Assembly: GCA_026196495.1 (NCBI GenBank)
Contig: JAPHSY010000010.1
Coordinates: 21,311-85,310 of the forward strand
Source: Magnetovibrio sp.
GTDB taxonomy: Bacteria > Pseudomonadota > Alphaproteobacteria > Rhodospirillales > Magnetovibrionaceae
DNA length: 64,000 bases
Reading direction: 5' to 3'
Shown: positions 9,550-19,093 of the stretch, in pieces
How the letters are laid out: each line of letters begins with the position of its first letter
Position numbering within the stretch: position 1 is the stretch's first letter
Made by a program: the position numbers and the translations under genes
The notes under the pieces: generated by a model
Database searches by the model: none
Told to the model about the DNA's origin: nothing
The model's input: only the letters and a program-made list of their open reading frames with translations

Positions 9550-11514
9550 ATGGGCATTCTCAAATCTATCAAGATCAGTGTGCAAACGGCACTGATCGGT
9601 CTTGTTGCTTTGGTCGGCTTTGTCATTGTCGGCGGTATTTACGTCATCAACTCATCAGTTCAGCATGAATTGCAGGCGACCCAACTTCACGAAACCAAAG
9701 GCGTGTCTTATGTGAACGCGATCAAGATTGGTTTTTTGCAAGAACGTCGCAATGAAAAGGATTTTTTGCTGCGAAAACTGATGAAGTATGCGGATCGTCA
9801 TCAAAAGACTGCTGATGAAGTTATGCCGTATTTCGATAAGTTGAAAACAATTCATCAAGAACCAGATGAACAGCAACTCGTAACCGAAATGCAAGAAGGC
9901 TTTACTGCCTATGTTGAAAGTTTCCAAAAAATTGTTAGTACGTGGCAAACCATCGGCCTGACACCAAAAGAAGGTTTGCGGGGTAAGCTGCGCAAGGCCG
10001 TAGCTACGGTTGAAGGTGAGCTCAAAAAATATGACAAGCCCCGTTTGACGGTGATCATGTTGATGATGCGTCGTCATGAAAAAGATTTCTTTATGCGCTT
10101 GGATCCCAAATACATCAAACGTCAAGATGCACGCATGGCAGAATTTGATGATTTGTTGGCAACTACTGACATTCCTGAAGCTGAAAGAGCGAATATAGAA
10201 AAGCTTTTGGACGTTTATTTGGCTGCATTCAAAGAAGTCGCAACACTCATGCTTCAAGAAGCTAAAGATAAGAAAGTCATGAGTAATTTGTATGCAGAGG
10301 TGCAGCCCAAACTGGATTTTTTGGATGAAAAGGGAACCGCTGATGCCGAAGCGGCAACGGTTGAGCTGGAACACAACATTGAAACGACCTTTGTCGTCAT
10401 TATGGGAACAATGGTTGGTGTCGCTATCCTTGTCTTGGCAATCGGAACATTGATCGGTCGTGGGATCAGCTCCCCCATTGGTGGGATGACCGACAGCATG
10501 GTGAAGTTGGCTGATGGTGCATTGGATACTGAAGTTCCATCACAGGACTTTGGTAATGAACTGGGACGGATGGCGGCGGCTGTTCAAATCTTCAAGGATA
10601 ATGCCATTGAAGTGAAGCGTCTGGAAGAAGAGCAAAAAGCGAACGAAGAACGTGAAGCCAAAGAAAAACGTGACATGATGTTGAATATGGCAGATACGTT
10701 TGAAAGTAGTGTCGGCAGTGTGGTCAATTCTGTTTCATCTTCTGCTACTGAAATGCAATCGTCCGCAACGACTTTGTCTGCAACGGCAGAACAAACATCT
10801 AAACAATCTACAACTGTTGCTGCGGCTTCTGAAGAAGCTTCAGCTAATGTGCAAACTGTTGCTTCTGCTGCGGAGGAACTGAGCAGTTCAATTTCGGAAA
10901 TTTCGCGGCAAGTTGCACAGTCGACGCAAATTTCATCTACAGCAGTAGCTGAAGTAGATGGTGCCAATACCCAAGTTCAAGGTTTAGCCGATGCAGCACG
11001 CAAAATTGGTGAGGTGGTGGCCTTGATCACCGACATTGCCGATCAAACCAATTTGCTGGCACTGAATGCGACCATTGAAGCCGCACGTGCTGGTGAAGCT
11101 GGCAAAGGCTTTGCGGTTGTTGCATCGGAAGTCAAAAACTTGGCAAACCAAACGGCCAAAGCAACGGAAGAAATCTCGTCGCAAATTGGTGGTATTCAAC
11201 ATGCAACGGATGATGCTGTTCAAGCGATCGGTTCAATTGGTGGCATCATCAATCAAATGAATGAAATCGCCTCAACCATTGCTGCGGCTGTCGAAGAACA
11301 AGGTGCAGCTACGCAAGAAATTGCCCGCAATGTCGAACAAGCCTCTGCTGGAACAGGCGAGGTTTCAGCCAACATTGCAGGTGTGACACAGGCTGCAGGT
11401 GAAACCGGTGAAGCCGCCAGTGAAATGCTCGGGGCTGCACAGGAACTCTCTCAACAGTCTGAAATTCTGCGTAGTGAAGTTGATAAGTTTCTCGCCAATA
11501 TCCGTAATGGATAA
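9550..11514 (+). CDS. Methyl-accepting chemotaxis protein with HBM ligand-binding domain
   Basis: Transmembrane chemoreceptor signalling to CheA/CheW. TM1 is at about residues 10-32. A long helical periplasmic domain carries two RR-H/N-EKDF motifs ([16 protein letters not shown]), the hallmark of the helical bimodular (HBM) sensor. TM2 is near 295-318, then HAMP, then a signalling domain with the invariant hairpin tip [19 protein letters not shown]. No C-terminal CheR-tethering pentapeptide is present. HBM receptors in other bacteria bind organic acids such as TCA intermediates; the ligand here is unknown. The track ORF begins 22 codons upstream; the chosen ATG (MGILKSIK) follows GGGGGATCG and gives a proper membrane N-terminus. 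Confidence 0.95.
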   Translation: MGILKSIKISVQTALIGLVALVGFVIVGGIYVINSSVQHELQATQLHETKGVSYVNAIKIGFLQERRNEKDFLLRKLMKYADRHQKTADEVMPYFDKLKTIHQEPDEQQLVTEMQEGFTAYVESFQKIVSTWQTIGLTPKEGLRGKLRKAVATVEGELKKYDKPRLTVIMLMMRRHEKDFFMRLDPKYIKRQDARMAEFDDLLATTDIPEAERANIEKLLDVYLAAFKEVATLMLQEAKDKKVMSNLYAEVQPKLDFLDEKGTADAEAATVELEHNIETTFVVIMGTMVGVAILVLAIGTLIGRGISSPIGGMTDSMVKLADGALDTEVPSQDFGNELGRMAAAVQIFKDNAIEVKRLEEEQKANEEREAKEKRDMMLNMADTFESSVGSVVNSVSSSATEMQSSATTLSATAEQTSKQSTTVAAASEEASANVQTVASAAEELSSSISEISRQVAQSTQISSTAVAEVDGANTQVQGLADAARKIGEVVALITDIADQTNLLALNATIEAARAGEAGKGFAVVASEVKNLANQTAKATEEISSQIGGIQHATDDAVQAIGSIGGIINQMNEIASTIAAAVEEQGAATQEIARNVEQASAGTGEVSANIAGVTQAAGETGEAASEMLGAAQELSQQSEILRSEVDKFLANIRNG

Positions 11515-11530
11515 CTTATATCTGGAAAGT

Positions 11531-11561
11531 GAACTGCAGGCTAAGTTCTAGCCTGCAGTTC
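11531..11561. terminator. Perfect 13-bp hairpin between convergent genes
   Basis: GAACTGCAGGCTA and TAGCCTGCAGTTC form a perfect 13-bp stem around a 5-nt loop. It lies 17 bases after the chemoreceptor stop and covers the stop codon of the convergent gene. No T-tract follows on either strand, so it may act as a weak bidirectional terminator or an mRNA 3'-end stabiliser. Confidence 0.55.
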
Positions 11562-12525
11562 CAAACCAGAACTCAATTCCGTTTTTCAGAAATTCGTCAT
11601 ACCGAATATAGTGTGATCCATCGCACGAGAAGTTCAACGCCACCATGCCATTACAGATGTTGATGGAACCTGAACGTAGATAAATATTGTCATCTGCAAA
11701 GCGTAACTCACGAAACATTTCAAATATGGGATTGAGGGTTTCTGGCGGTACGGTTGCCTGTTTCATATAATCGCGATGCGGATAAGCAAGGCACGTATTG
11801 GGGTCAATGAGGTCCTCAAAGCCCAAAAGGCGATAACCAAATGGATTATCGACCTGCCAAATAGTGGCACGACTTGAAGAAAAGTGAATCTTTGAGTGAA
11901 ACACCCCGTGATGCATCATCAATTCAGTAAGTAGTGGGATGGCATCGTCCAAACGGCTATCTAGCTGACTGTCGACACGTTGTTGTTCAAATAGATTTCC
12001 GCGAATGGACGGATCACCTTTGATCTGTTGCCAGTCTTGCTTTTCTTCATAAAGGCCTTGGGTCGCAGGAAGCTCACGCAAATCGTAATCGGCACCCAAA
12101 AAGCCAACGTGCTTAGAATTGGAGTCTCGAATAACGCGAATAGCGGTCAGTGATGGGCGTTTGGAATTCTTGGAAATATAGGCTTCAGACAGGCGGAAGT
12201 TGCCGCTGGCTAATACTCCCAACATGTAGGGGCGCTTTGAGCGATCACGACCATAATGGGCGTGGTCTGCTCCTGTACGGGTGATGTTGTCGACGGTTTG
12301 AATACCATCGATGTTCATCACGTAAAGATGCTTACAATATGGGATTTCATCTAAAGCTTTGGTGAGACGAGCTTCCATGGCTTCACGGTTATGCATCAAA
12401 TCAACGCAGTCATGAGATAGCTTGCGCATGGCACGTGAAATCATTGAGGTTAGCATTTCGCGCTGTTTGAAAATAGCGCTGCGAATGTCTGATTGTAGTT
12501 CTGAATTATCGACCATGACGCTCAC
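11548..12525 (-). CDS. Soluble protein with PDC/Cache-like sensor domain, no recognised output domain
   Basis: About 325 residues without signal peptide or membrane helix. After a helical N-terminus, the segment around LYVMNIDGIQTVDN, GRDRSKRPYM, AYISKNSKRPSLTAIRVI and HVGFLGADYDL has the order and spacing of a PDC/Cache sensor fold as found in chemoreceptors and diguanylate cyclases. Here it is cytoplasmic and no kinase, GGDEF or MCP domain follows. The C-terminal half (ATIWQVDNPFGYRLLGFEDL) is unfamiliar. The track start is a GTG with no ribosome binding site; I prefer the GTG seven codons in, which has GGAG six bases upstream. The ATG three codons further in is also possible. It is convergent with the HBM chemoreceptor gene. 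Confidence 0.75.
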   Translation of the reverse strand: MSVMVDNSELQSDIRSAIFKQREMLTSMISRAMRKLSHDCVDLMHNREAMEARLTKALDEIPYCKHLYVMNIDGIQTVDNITRTGADHAHYGRDRSKRPYMLGVLASGNFRLSEAYISKNSKRPSLTAIRVIRDSNSKHVGFLGADYDLRELPATQGLYEEKQDWQQIKGDPSIRGNLFEQQRVDSQLDSRLDDAIPLLTELMMHHGVFHSKIHFSSSRATIWQVDNPFGYRLLGFEDLIDPNTCLAYPHRDYMKQATVPPETLNPIFEMFRELRFADDNIYLRSGSINICNGMVALNFSCDGSHYIRYDEFLKNGIEFWFGTAG

Positions 12526-12629
12526 GTGTTTCTCCAAGAAAGGCACAAACAGATAGGGAAAATCCGTATATCAAACTTAACCTGATCTGAGTTCTGGTCC
12601 AATCTAGATTTCGTGACATTTGTGTAAAC

Positions 12630-12662
12630 AAAAAGGCTGCCTCTCTAAAAGAGGCAGCCTTT
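12630..12662 (-). terminator. Intrinsic terminator for pfp
   Basis: On the minus strand AAAGGCTGCCTC and GAGGCAGCCTTT form a perfect 12-bp stem with a 7-nt loop, and the descending arm runs into TTTTTG. It lies 28 bases after the pfp stop. Confidence 0.9.
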
Positions 12663-12689
12663 AATGTTATGATGAAGTGAAGAAGTTCA

Positions 12690-13916
12690 TTATTTCTTCT
12701 TCATAATTTTCGGAACTGTGTTGGAGCGATCCAAACGCGATACAACCGGTAGACCGTCAGTGCCCAACAGAGGTGTTAGGTACTTCATAAACTTATCGGT
12801 CACATCGTTGCCGGCTTTGTTGATCATGTTCGGTGCCATGACTTTCGTCAGTGCAGCAACATCGGTCACTTTCGACAGTTTGTATTCGATGGCGTAGTCG
12901 CCGGTGCGGTGGATGGTTACCGTGCCGTGCTTCTTGCCGGAGAAGTGTGCGAATTGTACGGCTTTTTCACCCACTTCACGGGCTTCGATTGCGTCAACGT
13001 CGGACACACAGCCCAAGAAGGAACGTTGCAAGTAACCAAAGGTATCGCCGCGAACGCGGGTGATGCCGGTTTTTTCTTTGATTTGGTCACACAACAGATC
13101 AGCCAGAGCACCAGTGCCGGACAGCTGTACGTTGCCGTGTGCGTCCTTTTCGACGTCTTTCATCAGCTTGGTGATGATCGGCGTGCCTTTGGCGTCGTGG
13201 ATGCCTTCGGAAACGGCAATGACGCAACGACCGTACTTGTCGTAAGTCTTCTTCACGTCCTTGACGAAGTTGTTCATGTTGAACGTGCTTTCCGGCAAGT
13301 AGATCAGGTGTGGTGCATCGCCGTTGTACAAGCGTGCACCCGCAGCCGCAGCGGTCAGGAAGCCAGCGTGGCGGCCCATAACGACACCAACGTAAACACC
13401 TTTTAGTGCGGCATTGTCTTGGTTGATACCCGCAAAGGCCGATGCCACAAACTTAGCCGCAGACGGGAAGCCTGGGGTGTGATCGTTGACCATCAAATCG
13501 TTGTCGATGGTTTTGGGGATGTGAATGCAGGTCAGGTCGTGTTTATTCTTTTCAGAATATTCTGCAACCAAACGGGCAGCATCGGACGAATCGTTGCCGC
13601 CGATGTAGAAAAACGTGCCGATGTCGTGAGCTTTGAGAACCTTAGAGATCTCTTGGAGATATTTGTTATCCGGTTTGTCGCGGGTGGAGCCCAATGCAGA
13701 GCAAGGCGTCGCGGCGACGGCTTCCAGATTAGCTGTGGTTTCTTTGGTGAGATCGAGGAAATCCTCGTTCACGATTCCCGAAACGCCATGCAGAGCACCA
13801 TATACGTGCTCGATGCCTGGGAATTTACGCGATTCTAGGATCGCCCCCACAAGTGATTGATTGATAACGGCCGTTGGGCCACCGCCCTGAGCGATCAGGA
13901 CCTTACCTTTGAGCAT
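12690..13916 (-). CDS. pfp: Pyrophosphate-dependent 6-phosphofructokinase
   Basis: Phosphorylates fructose 6-phosphate, probably with PPi as donor, in glycolysis and reversibly in gluconeogenesis. The N-terminal glycine loop is AQGGGPTAVINQS. GGNDSSD occupies the position where ATP-PFKs have GGDGS; the Asn/Asp pattern is typical of PPi-dependent or group III enzymes. PKTIDND is the catalytic loop and GRHAGF the substrate-binding segment. About 408 residues fits the PPi-PFK family. The ORF track begins at an ATG nine codons earlier; the chosen ATG (MLKGKVLIA) has GGGGGAG eight bases upstream. It is a single-gene unit with its own terminator. Confidence 0.92.
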   Translation of the reverse strand: MLKGKVLIAQGGGPTAVINQSLVGAILESRKFPGIEHVYGALHGVSGIVNEDFLDLTKETTANLEAVAATPCSALGSTRDKPDNKYLQEISKVLKAHDIGTFFYIGGNDSSDAARLVAEYSEKNKHDLTCIHIPKTIDNDLMVNDHTPGFPSAAKFVASAFAGINQDNAALKGVYVGVVMGRHAGFLTAAAAGARLYNGDAPHLIYLPESTFNMNNFVKDVKKTYDKYGRCVIAVSEGIHDAKGTPIITKLMKDVEKDAHGNVQLSGTGALADLLCDQIKEKTGITRVRGDTFGYLQRSFLGCVSDVDAIEAREVGEKAVQFAHFSGKKHGTVTIHRTGDYAIEYKLSKVTDVAALTKVMAPNMINKAGNDVTDKFMKYLTPLLGTDGLPVVSRLDRSNTVPKIMKKK

Positions 13917-14129
13917 GGAAAAAACTCCCCCTTGCAGTGTCAAATTTCAAGTTGTCCTTATATTAGCGATTTATATCGCCACGTACAGCTCCCCATAAAG
14001 GTAGCTTTTGGGCAGTATTTTTCACGTAATACGTTGAAAATCAGCACTTTGTGAGAAAAAAACGTTTTTTACATTTATAGGGGTTGATTTCACCTCTGTG
14101 AGCGTTTAGAAAACGCGGGCTTCCAGCGA

Positions 14130-14205
14130 GACCCCTTCGTCTAGAGGCCTAGGACACCGCCCTTTCACGGCGGCAACACGGGTTCGAATCCCGTAGGGGT
14201 CGCCA
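14130..14205 (+). tRNA. tRNA-Glu (anticodon TTC), CCA encoded
   Basis: Cloverleaf visible by eye: acceptor GACCCCT paired with AGGGGTC, discriminator G and encoded CCA. The D-arm region contains CTAGAGGCCTAGGAC. The anticodon stem CCGCC/GGCGG encloses the loop CTTTCAC, giving anticodon TTC. The T arm is CGGGTTCGAATCCCG. The 76-nt length is regular. A decayed copy of its 3' half lies 4.5 kb downstream, so this tRNA gene has served as an integration site. A strong intrinsic terminator follows. Confidence 0.97.
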
Positions 14206-14222
14206 AGCATTGCAAGATGTTA

Positions 14223-14247
14223 GCTCGCCTCATGGCGGGCTTTTTTC
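14223..14247 (+). terminator. Intrinsic terminator after tRNA-Glu
   Basis: GCTCGCC, loop TCAT, GGCGGGC, then TTTTTTC on the plus strand, 17 bases beyond the encoded CCA. One G-U pair in a 7-bp stem. Confidence 0.85.
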
Positions 14248-14571
14248 GTTTGTATGGAAATTATACGGAAATAACATCTTTTGAATTGAAGTGCGTTAAC
14301 TGCCTTAGTGCTACGATGTGTCGTCGAGTGAGGTGGATGAGGACGACTCATTTGGTTCCAGAAGGGGCATACCCTCGCGCAACCTGTGCCCCTCCGATTT
14401 TGCACGGATATGGTCTCGCAGCTGACAGATAAAATTTACTAGATTCTTGGGGATGTCTGCTTGCCGACAGAAAGAGGATGTAATACTGCTTAAGAAGATG
14501 GGGGCTTTACACCTGAAGCAGGCGTTTTTGTCATTGGCGCGTATTAGCCGCTAACTAGATGTTTGAGTTTT
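14248..14571. other. Gene-free stretch between tRNA-Glu terminator and the Lon-family gene
   Basis: About 320 bases with no credible gene. A small hairpin ACACCTG/CAGGCGT followed by TTTTT (around 14509-14528, plus strand, one mismatch) is visible, but no plus-strand gene ends there. The stretch is adjacent to the tRNA-Glu integration site, so it may be residue of an integrated element. Confidence 0.4.
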
Positions 14572-17052
14572 CTAATCACCATGCCCAGACTGAACTTTGA
14601 TAATAGCATTGGTAGGTGGTGGGGGTGGCCCAGCAACAAATGAACGTGCCTTGCTGGCAAATTGACGCAAAGTCCTTGCCACTGCACGGTTGACTGAACC
14701 TATGGGGTATTCGCCGCGGGCATTTTTTTCACCGGCACTTACGCCTGTTAGAATTTCAATGCCTTCATCAATGGTGTTTATGGCCCATACATGGAAAGTG
14801 CCTGCTTCCACGGCGGACACAACGTCAGCACGCAACATGAGGTGCTTTACATTTGCAGCGGGGATAATCACACCCTGCGTCCCGGTCAGCTTGCGATGGG
14901 CGCAGATATCAAAGAAGCCTTCGATCTTTTCATTAACCCCGCCAATGGCCTGTACGAAGCCTTTTTGATCTACTGAACCGGTCACTGCTATTCCTTGCTT
15001 GATCGGAATACCCGAAATTGCTGAAAGCAAGGCATATAACTCAGTTGATGATGCACTATCACCGTCAATGCCACCGTAGGATTGTTCAAATACAATTCGC
15101 GCAGTCAGGGCCAAAGGCCCGTCTTGGCCAAAGCGAGAAGTGAGGAAGCTTTCCAAAATCATTATCCCCTTAGAATGTAACGGCCCACCCAATTCCACTT
15201 GACGTTCAATATCCACAACATCTCCTTTGCCCATACTCACCGTAGCCGATATGCGCGATGGTCGGCCAAACATGAAGCTGTCCAATTGCAGTACTGAAAG
15301 GGCGTTGGTTTCACCAGTTTTTGTGCCCTCTGTATGGATCACTAAGGTGCCGCGTTGGATTTCCTCCTGCAAGAGTTCGCGGTATCGGTCAGAGCGATAA
15401 TTTTTTGCGTCGATGGCTTTTTGGACATGTTTGGCGGAAACAATTTTGGATTTACTTCTTCCCGCCCAATAATTTGCTTCGCGCACCAAGTCGACTACGC
15501 TCGCCATGTGAGTGGTCAATTTTTCAGCATCGCTGGTAAAGCGTGCACCTTGTTCGACGACGCGCGCGACTGCGCTTCTGTCCAAATGACGCAGATTTTC
15601 GTGCTCCACCTGGCTGGCTAGCAAGCGGGCGTAATTATTGATCCCACTTGCATCACGGTCCATGCGATCAGCAAAGTCGGCAGCGACCTTGAACAGCTCC
15701 TTGAAATCAGGATCGTACATGGACAGCAGAAAATAGAGTATTGGTTCACCCAGCAGAACCACTTTTACGGTGAGTGGAATTGGTTCGGGTTCCAAGGATA
15801 CGGTCGTCACCAAGCCTAAAGATTCCGCCGGGCTTTCCATGCGAATATGCCCCGCACGTAAAGCCCGCTTGAGATTTTCCCAGGCAAAGGGTTGCAACAA
15901 AATGCGCCGAGCATCCAAGACCAAATAGCCACCATTGGCACGGTGTAATGCTCCCGGTTTTATCATATTAAAATCGGTGACCAGGGTGCCCATCTGGCTT
16001 AAGTGTTCAATACGGCCTACAAGATTAGGGAGGGAAGGATGCTCTTCTTCAACCAGGGGCGCGCCTTTGTCTGGATTGCCGGAGGCTGAAGAATAATCCA
16101 CCAATACATTAACATGATAGCGTCGGAATGAGCCTGAGGATCGGTGCGCACTAAGGCCTTCAACAGGCGCGAGTTGTGTTGATTCTGGTACCAACAAAAA
16201 ATCATCAACATGTTCGATTACGTCATTGCGTACATCTTCCAAGTAGGGCATGACCACATCGACATTGGTCCATTTCATTTCCAATTCTTGAATTAAGTGA
16301 CCAACTGCACGTCGCGTGACGTCACGATTGAATGCGCGTAACTTTTCGCGATGCTCTTTTTCCCGTTTTGGGATATGGGCAACAATCTCTTCCAGCTGAT
16401 CCTCCAAAGCCTCCAATGCCTTTAAGCGCTTCTTCTTGACGCTTTCAGGTAGATTATTGAAATCATCAGGGCTAAGTACCTCGCCGTTTTTGGTTGGCAT
16501 CAAACGCAAACTTGTGGGTGTGCGGACGAGGGCGATTTCCTTTTCTTCGGCGGCTTGATGTAATTTAGTAAAGGCTTCTTCATTTTCATGTTTCAATTCA
16601 TCTTCCAGTGCCTGCTTGCGCTGGTTGTAGTCCTCACTTTCAAAGGCTGCGGGTAACGTGGCTTGCAATTCATCGACCAGTCTTTCCATGTCATGGCGAA
16701 GCTCCACAGCCTTGCCCGATGGTAAGCGCAGGGCACGGGGTTTGTGTGTGTCTTCAAAATTATTAACGTAGCACCAGTCATCAGGTGTTGGCTGTTTTCC
16801 GGCCTCTTGTTCCAAATAACGCCGAACTGTAGAAGATTTACCTGTGCCTTCGGGACCAAAAGCGAACAGGTTGTATCCATCGTGCAGCATGCCTATGGCA
16901 AAACGGATGGCTTCTACGGCACGGTCCTGACCAATTATGCCTTCCAGTGGTTTGATATCTGCAGTTGTTTTGAAATCAAGGTCGTTAACTGGACAATGTG
17001 TGTAGAGCTGTGCGGCATCCAGAGCTTTGAGGGTTTTGATATCACTGTTCAT
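14572..17052 (-). CDS. Lon-family ATP-dependent protease (LonB/YcbZ-like, AAA plus S16 protease domain)
   Basis: Cytoplasmic ATP-dependent serine protease of about 826 residues. The N-terminal third has the Walker A motif GPEGTGKSS (about residue 68) with a long helical insertion, the arrangement of the Lon-like family that includes E. coli YcbZ rather than classical LonA. GYLVLDARRIL is the Walker B and sensor region. The C-terminal S16 domain carries GGIDGDSASSTEL with the nucleophilic Ser, and GGVNEKIEG with the catalytic Lys. There is no N-terminal substrate-binding LON domain. It starts 150 bases downstream of the APC permease on the same strand, so the two may share a transcript. Both lie inside the tRNA-Glu direct-repeat interval. 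Confidence 0.92.
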   Translation of the reverse strand: MNSDIKTLKALDAAQLYTHCPVNDLDFKTTADIKPLEGIIGQDRAVEAIRFAIGMLHDGYNLFAFGPEGTGKSSTVRRYLEQEAGKQPTPDDWCYVNNFEDTHKPRALRLPSGKAVELRHDMERLVDELQATLPAAFESEDYNQRKQALEDELKHENEEAFTKLHQAAEEKEIALVRTPTSLRLMPTKNGEVLSPDDFNNLPESVKKKRLKALEALEDQLEEIVAHIPKREKEHREKLRAFNRDVTRRAVGHLIQELEMKWTNVDVVMPYLEDVRNDVIEHVDDFLLVPESTQLAPVEGLSAHRSSGSFRRYHVNVLVDYSSASGNPDKGAPLVEEEHPSLPNLVGRIEHLSQMGTLVTDFNMIKPGALHRANGGYLVLDARRILLQPFAWENLKRALRAGHIRMESPAESLGLVTTVSLEPEPIPLTVKVVLLGEPILYFLLSMYDPDFKELFKVAADFADRMDRDASGINNYARLLASQVEHENLRHLDRSAVARVVEQGARFTSDAEKLTTHMASVVDLVREANYWAGRSKSKIVSAKHVQKAIDAKNYRSDRYRELLQEEIQRGTLVIHTEGTKTGETNALSVLQLDSFMFGRPSRISATVSMGKGDVVDIERQVELGGPLHSKGIMILESFLTSRFGQDGPLALTARIVFEQSYGGIDGDSASSTELYALLSAISGIPIKQGIAVTGSVDQKGFVQAIGGVNEKIEGFFDICAHRKLTGTQGVIIPAANVKHLMLRADVVSAVEAGTFHVWAINTIDEGIEILTGVSAGEKNARGEYPIGSVNRAVARTLRQFASKARSFVAGPPPPPTNAIIKVQSGHGD

Positions 17053-17202
17053 GCTTCTTCTCCGGCCTCAGTCAGTGCTCTATGTTTGATCCAAGAAATT
17101 GTAGCTGTAGCAAAGGTGAAGTCTATAAACATCCGATCATGAGGGTTCATAAAATTGGGCCTGAATTTGACCAACCAGTTCAATTTAAGGGCGCTATTAA
17201 TT

Positions 17203-18420
17203 TTAGACCAGTATTTCGAATCCCAGCAAAACAATTGAACTGCTGGCACCAACAACAGGAGCCCAGATTGGTGCGGAAAAACTCAAATCGGTTCTTGGGT
17301 TGTTTTGTTTAAGACGAATCAAAGACACATTAACCACCATAAATATAAATAAAAGCATCGCGCTGGTGGCCCTTGCAAGGGTTTCAAACTCCACCGCTGT
17401 CGTTAGCACAAAAACGATTACACCGACCATCAGTGTCGCTTTTAAGGGGGTGCGACGCCCCGTATGGATTTCAGATAAGAATTTTGGCAACCACCCACGC
17501 CGTGACATACCATAGGTGATGCGTGCCATCAGAATGATCTCGATCAGTACGCCATTGAGTGTTGCAGTTAAGGCAATGAGGGCAAAAAATGCCATGTTTG
17601 GTTTCTCACACCCCACCACCAAACAAAGTGGTGCATCTGATGCTGCCAAATCAATCGGGGCAATGTTTAACACTGCGATTAAGACAACCAATATGTAGAG
17701 GACGGCAGAAATTATGATCGATAGAACAACAGCGTGCGGCAGTGTGTGCCCAACATTTTTTGTTTCTTCTGCCATGTTCACGATGGTTTCAAAACCGGTG
17801 AAGGCAAAGAATGCAAGGAAAGTCCCACCCATGACGCCAGTCCAGGCAAGGTTGTCAGTGGGCCACATTTCTTCTAGGCGGACCCCCAGGTTTTCCAGGG
17901 CTGGAAAGCCGACTGTGATGACGATGACCAAGCCCCCCATTTCCAGCAACGTCATGGCACCGGCAATATAAACACTTTCCTTGACCCCCCAGCACGCCAA
18001 TGCAGCAAAAAGTAGGATTACTCCGCCACTGGCGACCGGTAATGGAATGTCTATTAAAGGTAATATGTAACCAGCACCCCCGCGTGCCACACTGGCCGCG
18101 GCAACCATGGCGACAGCTAAGGTCAGAAAGCCGGTCAGGCGTCCCACCCAATTGCTTTTAAACCCTTCTCGTGCGTAAGCGGCTGCGCCTGCGGCTTCAG
18201 GAAAGCGTTGCCCCAGTTCTGCATAACTGAGCCCTGTAAATGCCGCCATAACGCCCGCCAGCAAAAAAGCCAGCGGTGCAGCCATGCCAGCCCGTCCGGC
18301 AACGGCACCGACCAGTACGTAAATGCCTGCACCTATAATGGTGCCAAGGCCGTAAAGCGTGAGACTGGTTAGGCCCAAGACGCGTTTTAAATTTGGTCTG
18401 GTAGAATTTCCTACAGTCAT
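17203..18420 (-). CDS. APC-superfamily amino acid permease
   Basis: Inner-membrane amino-acid transporter of about 405 residues, mostly hydrophobic helices. The first helix carries the APC unwound segment GTIIGAGIYVLVG, and the next region (GLSYAELGQRFPEAAGAAAYAREGF) is the conserved TM2-TM3 signature. FTGFETIVNMAEETKN in TM6 and the TM8 segment are also typical. The protein ends shortly after its last helix, slightly short for the family (about 430-500). The substrate is unknown. The ribosome binding site upstream of the ATG is weak. It lies between the intact tRNA-Glu and its remnant copy, so it may have arrived with, or been bracketed by, an integrative element. Confidence 0.88.
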   Translation of the reverse strand: MTVGNSTRPNLKRVLGLTSLTLYGLGTIIGAGIYVLVGAVAGRAGMAAPLAFLLAGVMAAFTGLSYAELGQRFPEAAGAAAYAREGFKSNWVGRLTGFLTLAVAMVAAASVARGGAGYILPLIDIPLPVASGGVILLFAALACWGVKESVYIAGAMTLLEMGGLVIVITVGFPALENLGVRLEEMWPTDNLAWTGVMGGTFLAFFAFTGFETIVNMAEETKNVGHTLPHAVVLSIIISAVLYILVVLIAVLNIAPIDLAASDAPLCLVVGCEKPNMAFFALIALTATLNGVLIEIILMARITYGMSRRGWLPKFLSEIHTGRRTPLKATLMVGVIVFVLTTAVEFETLARATSAMLLFIFMVVNVSLIRLKQNNPRTDLSFSAPIWAPVVGASSSIVLLGFEILV

Positions 18421-18724
18421 AGTCCAAAGTTGGATTAGCCTAAGCAGGCTGTCAACGTCCCATTAGTGGGTCTTATCATCAGTGCTGTCAGATGTAAGCT
18501 AACTGGTGGGAATTGAATTACACACATCAGTTCCTTAATTACCGCTATGGGTTACAAGCCGACGTAGCCGCAAGTCCCCAAAGAGGTTTGCTCAATCCTC
18601 TAAAGCAGACACTTACAGTGTTAAGAGGGGGCATCAGATAACTTGGATTAAGTCACGTCCTGTATTGGTATGTCGCTTTACGTACCTTAGTCGTTGGAAA
18701 CTTGAGGCAAACTGGGGAAAGTTG
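18421..18724. other. Gene-free stretch before the tRNA-Glu remnant
   Basis: About 300 bases with no ORF of plausible composition and no clear operator or terminator. It should contain the promoter of the minus-strand APC permease gene. I see no recognisable element beyond that. Confidence 0.35.
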
Positions 18725-18772
18725 CCGCCTTTAACGGCGGCAACACGAGTTTGAATACCGTAGGGGTCGCCA
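18725..18772 (+). repeat. Decayed duplicate of the tRNA-Glu 3' half (candidate att site)
   Basis: CCGCCTTTAACGGCGG-CAACACGAGTTT... through TAGGGGTCGCCA repeats the anticodon arm, T arm and acceptor 3' end of tRNA-Glu (14157-14205). By eye it matches 44 of 49 positions: one deleted C, one change in the anticodon loop and three in the T arm. The final 12 bases are identical and the match continues as A/G-GCAT. No 5' half is present, so it cannot make a tRNA. Such a direct repeat of a tRNA 3' end is the usual att footprint of a tyrosine-recombinase element. A broken integrase gene lies 92 bases further on. Confidence 0.85.
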
Positions 18773-18864
18773 GGCATGCGCTAAGCAACTGATGTCCTTA
18801 AAAACATATGTATATTAATAGCTTCCGGATTTCGGCTGTTGCACTTTTCTGCTACACCTGAGGC

Positions 18865-19080
18865 ATGACAGATATGGCAAAATTTCGTGGATTGACCAAA
18901 CGCTCTGGTTCACAGAACTGGTACGTTAGGCGCAAAATTCCTCTTTCAGCACAGCCTTTCTATCCCTCCAAGTCGGATATCGTCTGGAGAAGTACAGGCA
19001 CTCCTGACCACAAGGAGGCCAAGAAGCAGTCATTAATTAAAACCACCAGTTCACCCATATATTTTGACGACGGACAATGA
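18865..19080 (+). pseudogene. N-terminal fragment of a phage-type tyrosine recombinase (DUF6538-like N-terminus)
   Basis: Only 71 residues remain. The segment GLTKRSGSQNWYVRRKIP, then WRSTGTPDHKEAKKQ, resembles the N-terminal DUF6538 domain of alphaproteobacterial site-specific integrases (aromatic/RR-x-IP, then RS-x-GT-x-D, then EA). The homology stops around residue 56; the SAM-like core-binding and catalytic R-H-R-Y domains are missing. The ORF runs to a stop 13 bases before the end of the convergent hlyD-like gene. Together with the att-like repeat just upstream, this is most simply a deleted integrase. An intact small DNA-binding protein is possible but less likely. Confidence 0.7.
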
Positions 19081-19093
19081 GCAGATATTTCCA

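Noticed and set aside
18725-18772. Second tRNA-Glu gene
   Set aside because: Only the 3' half is present, the anticodon loop is one base short and the T arm is mismatched. It cannot fold as a tRNA, so it is called an att-like remnant.
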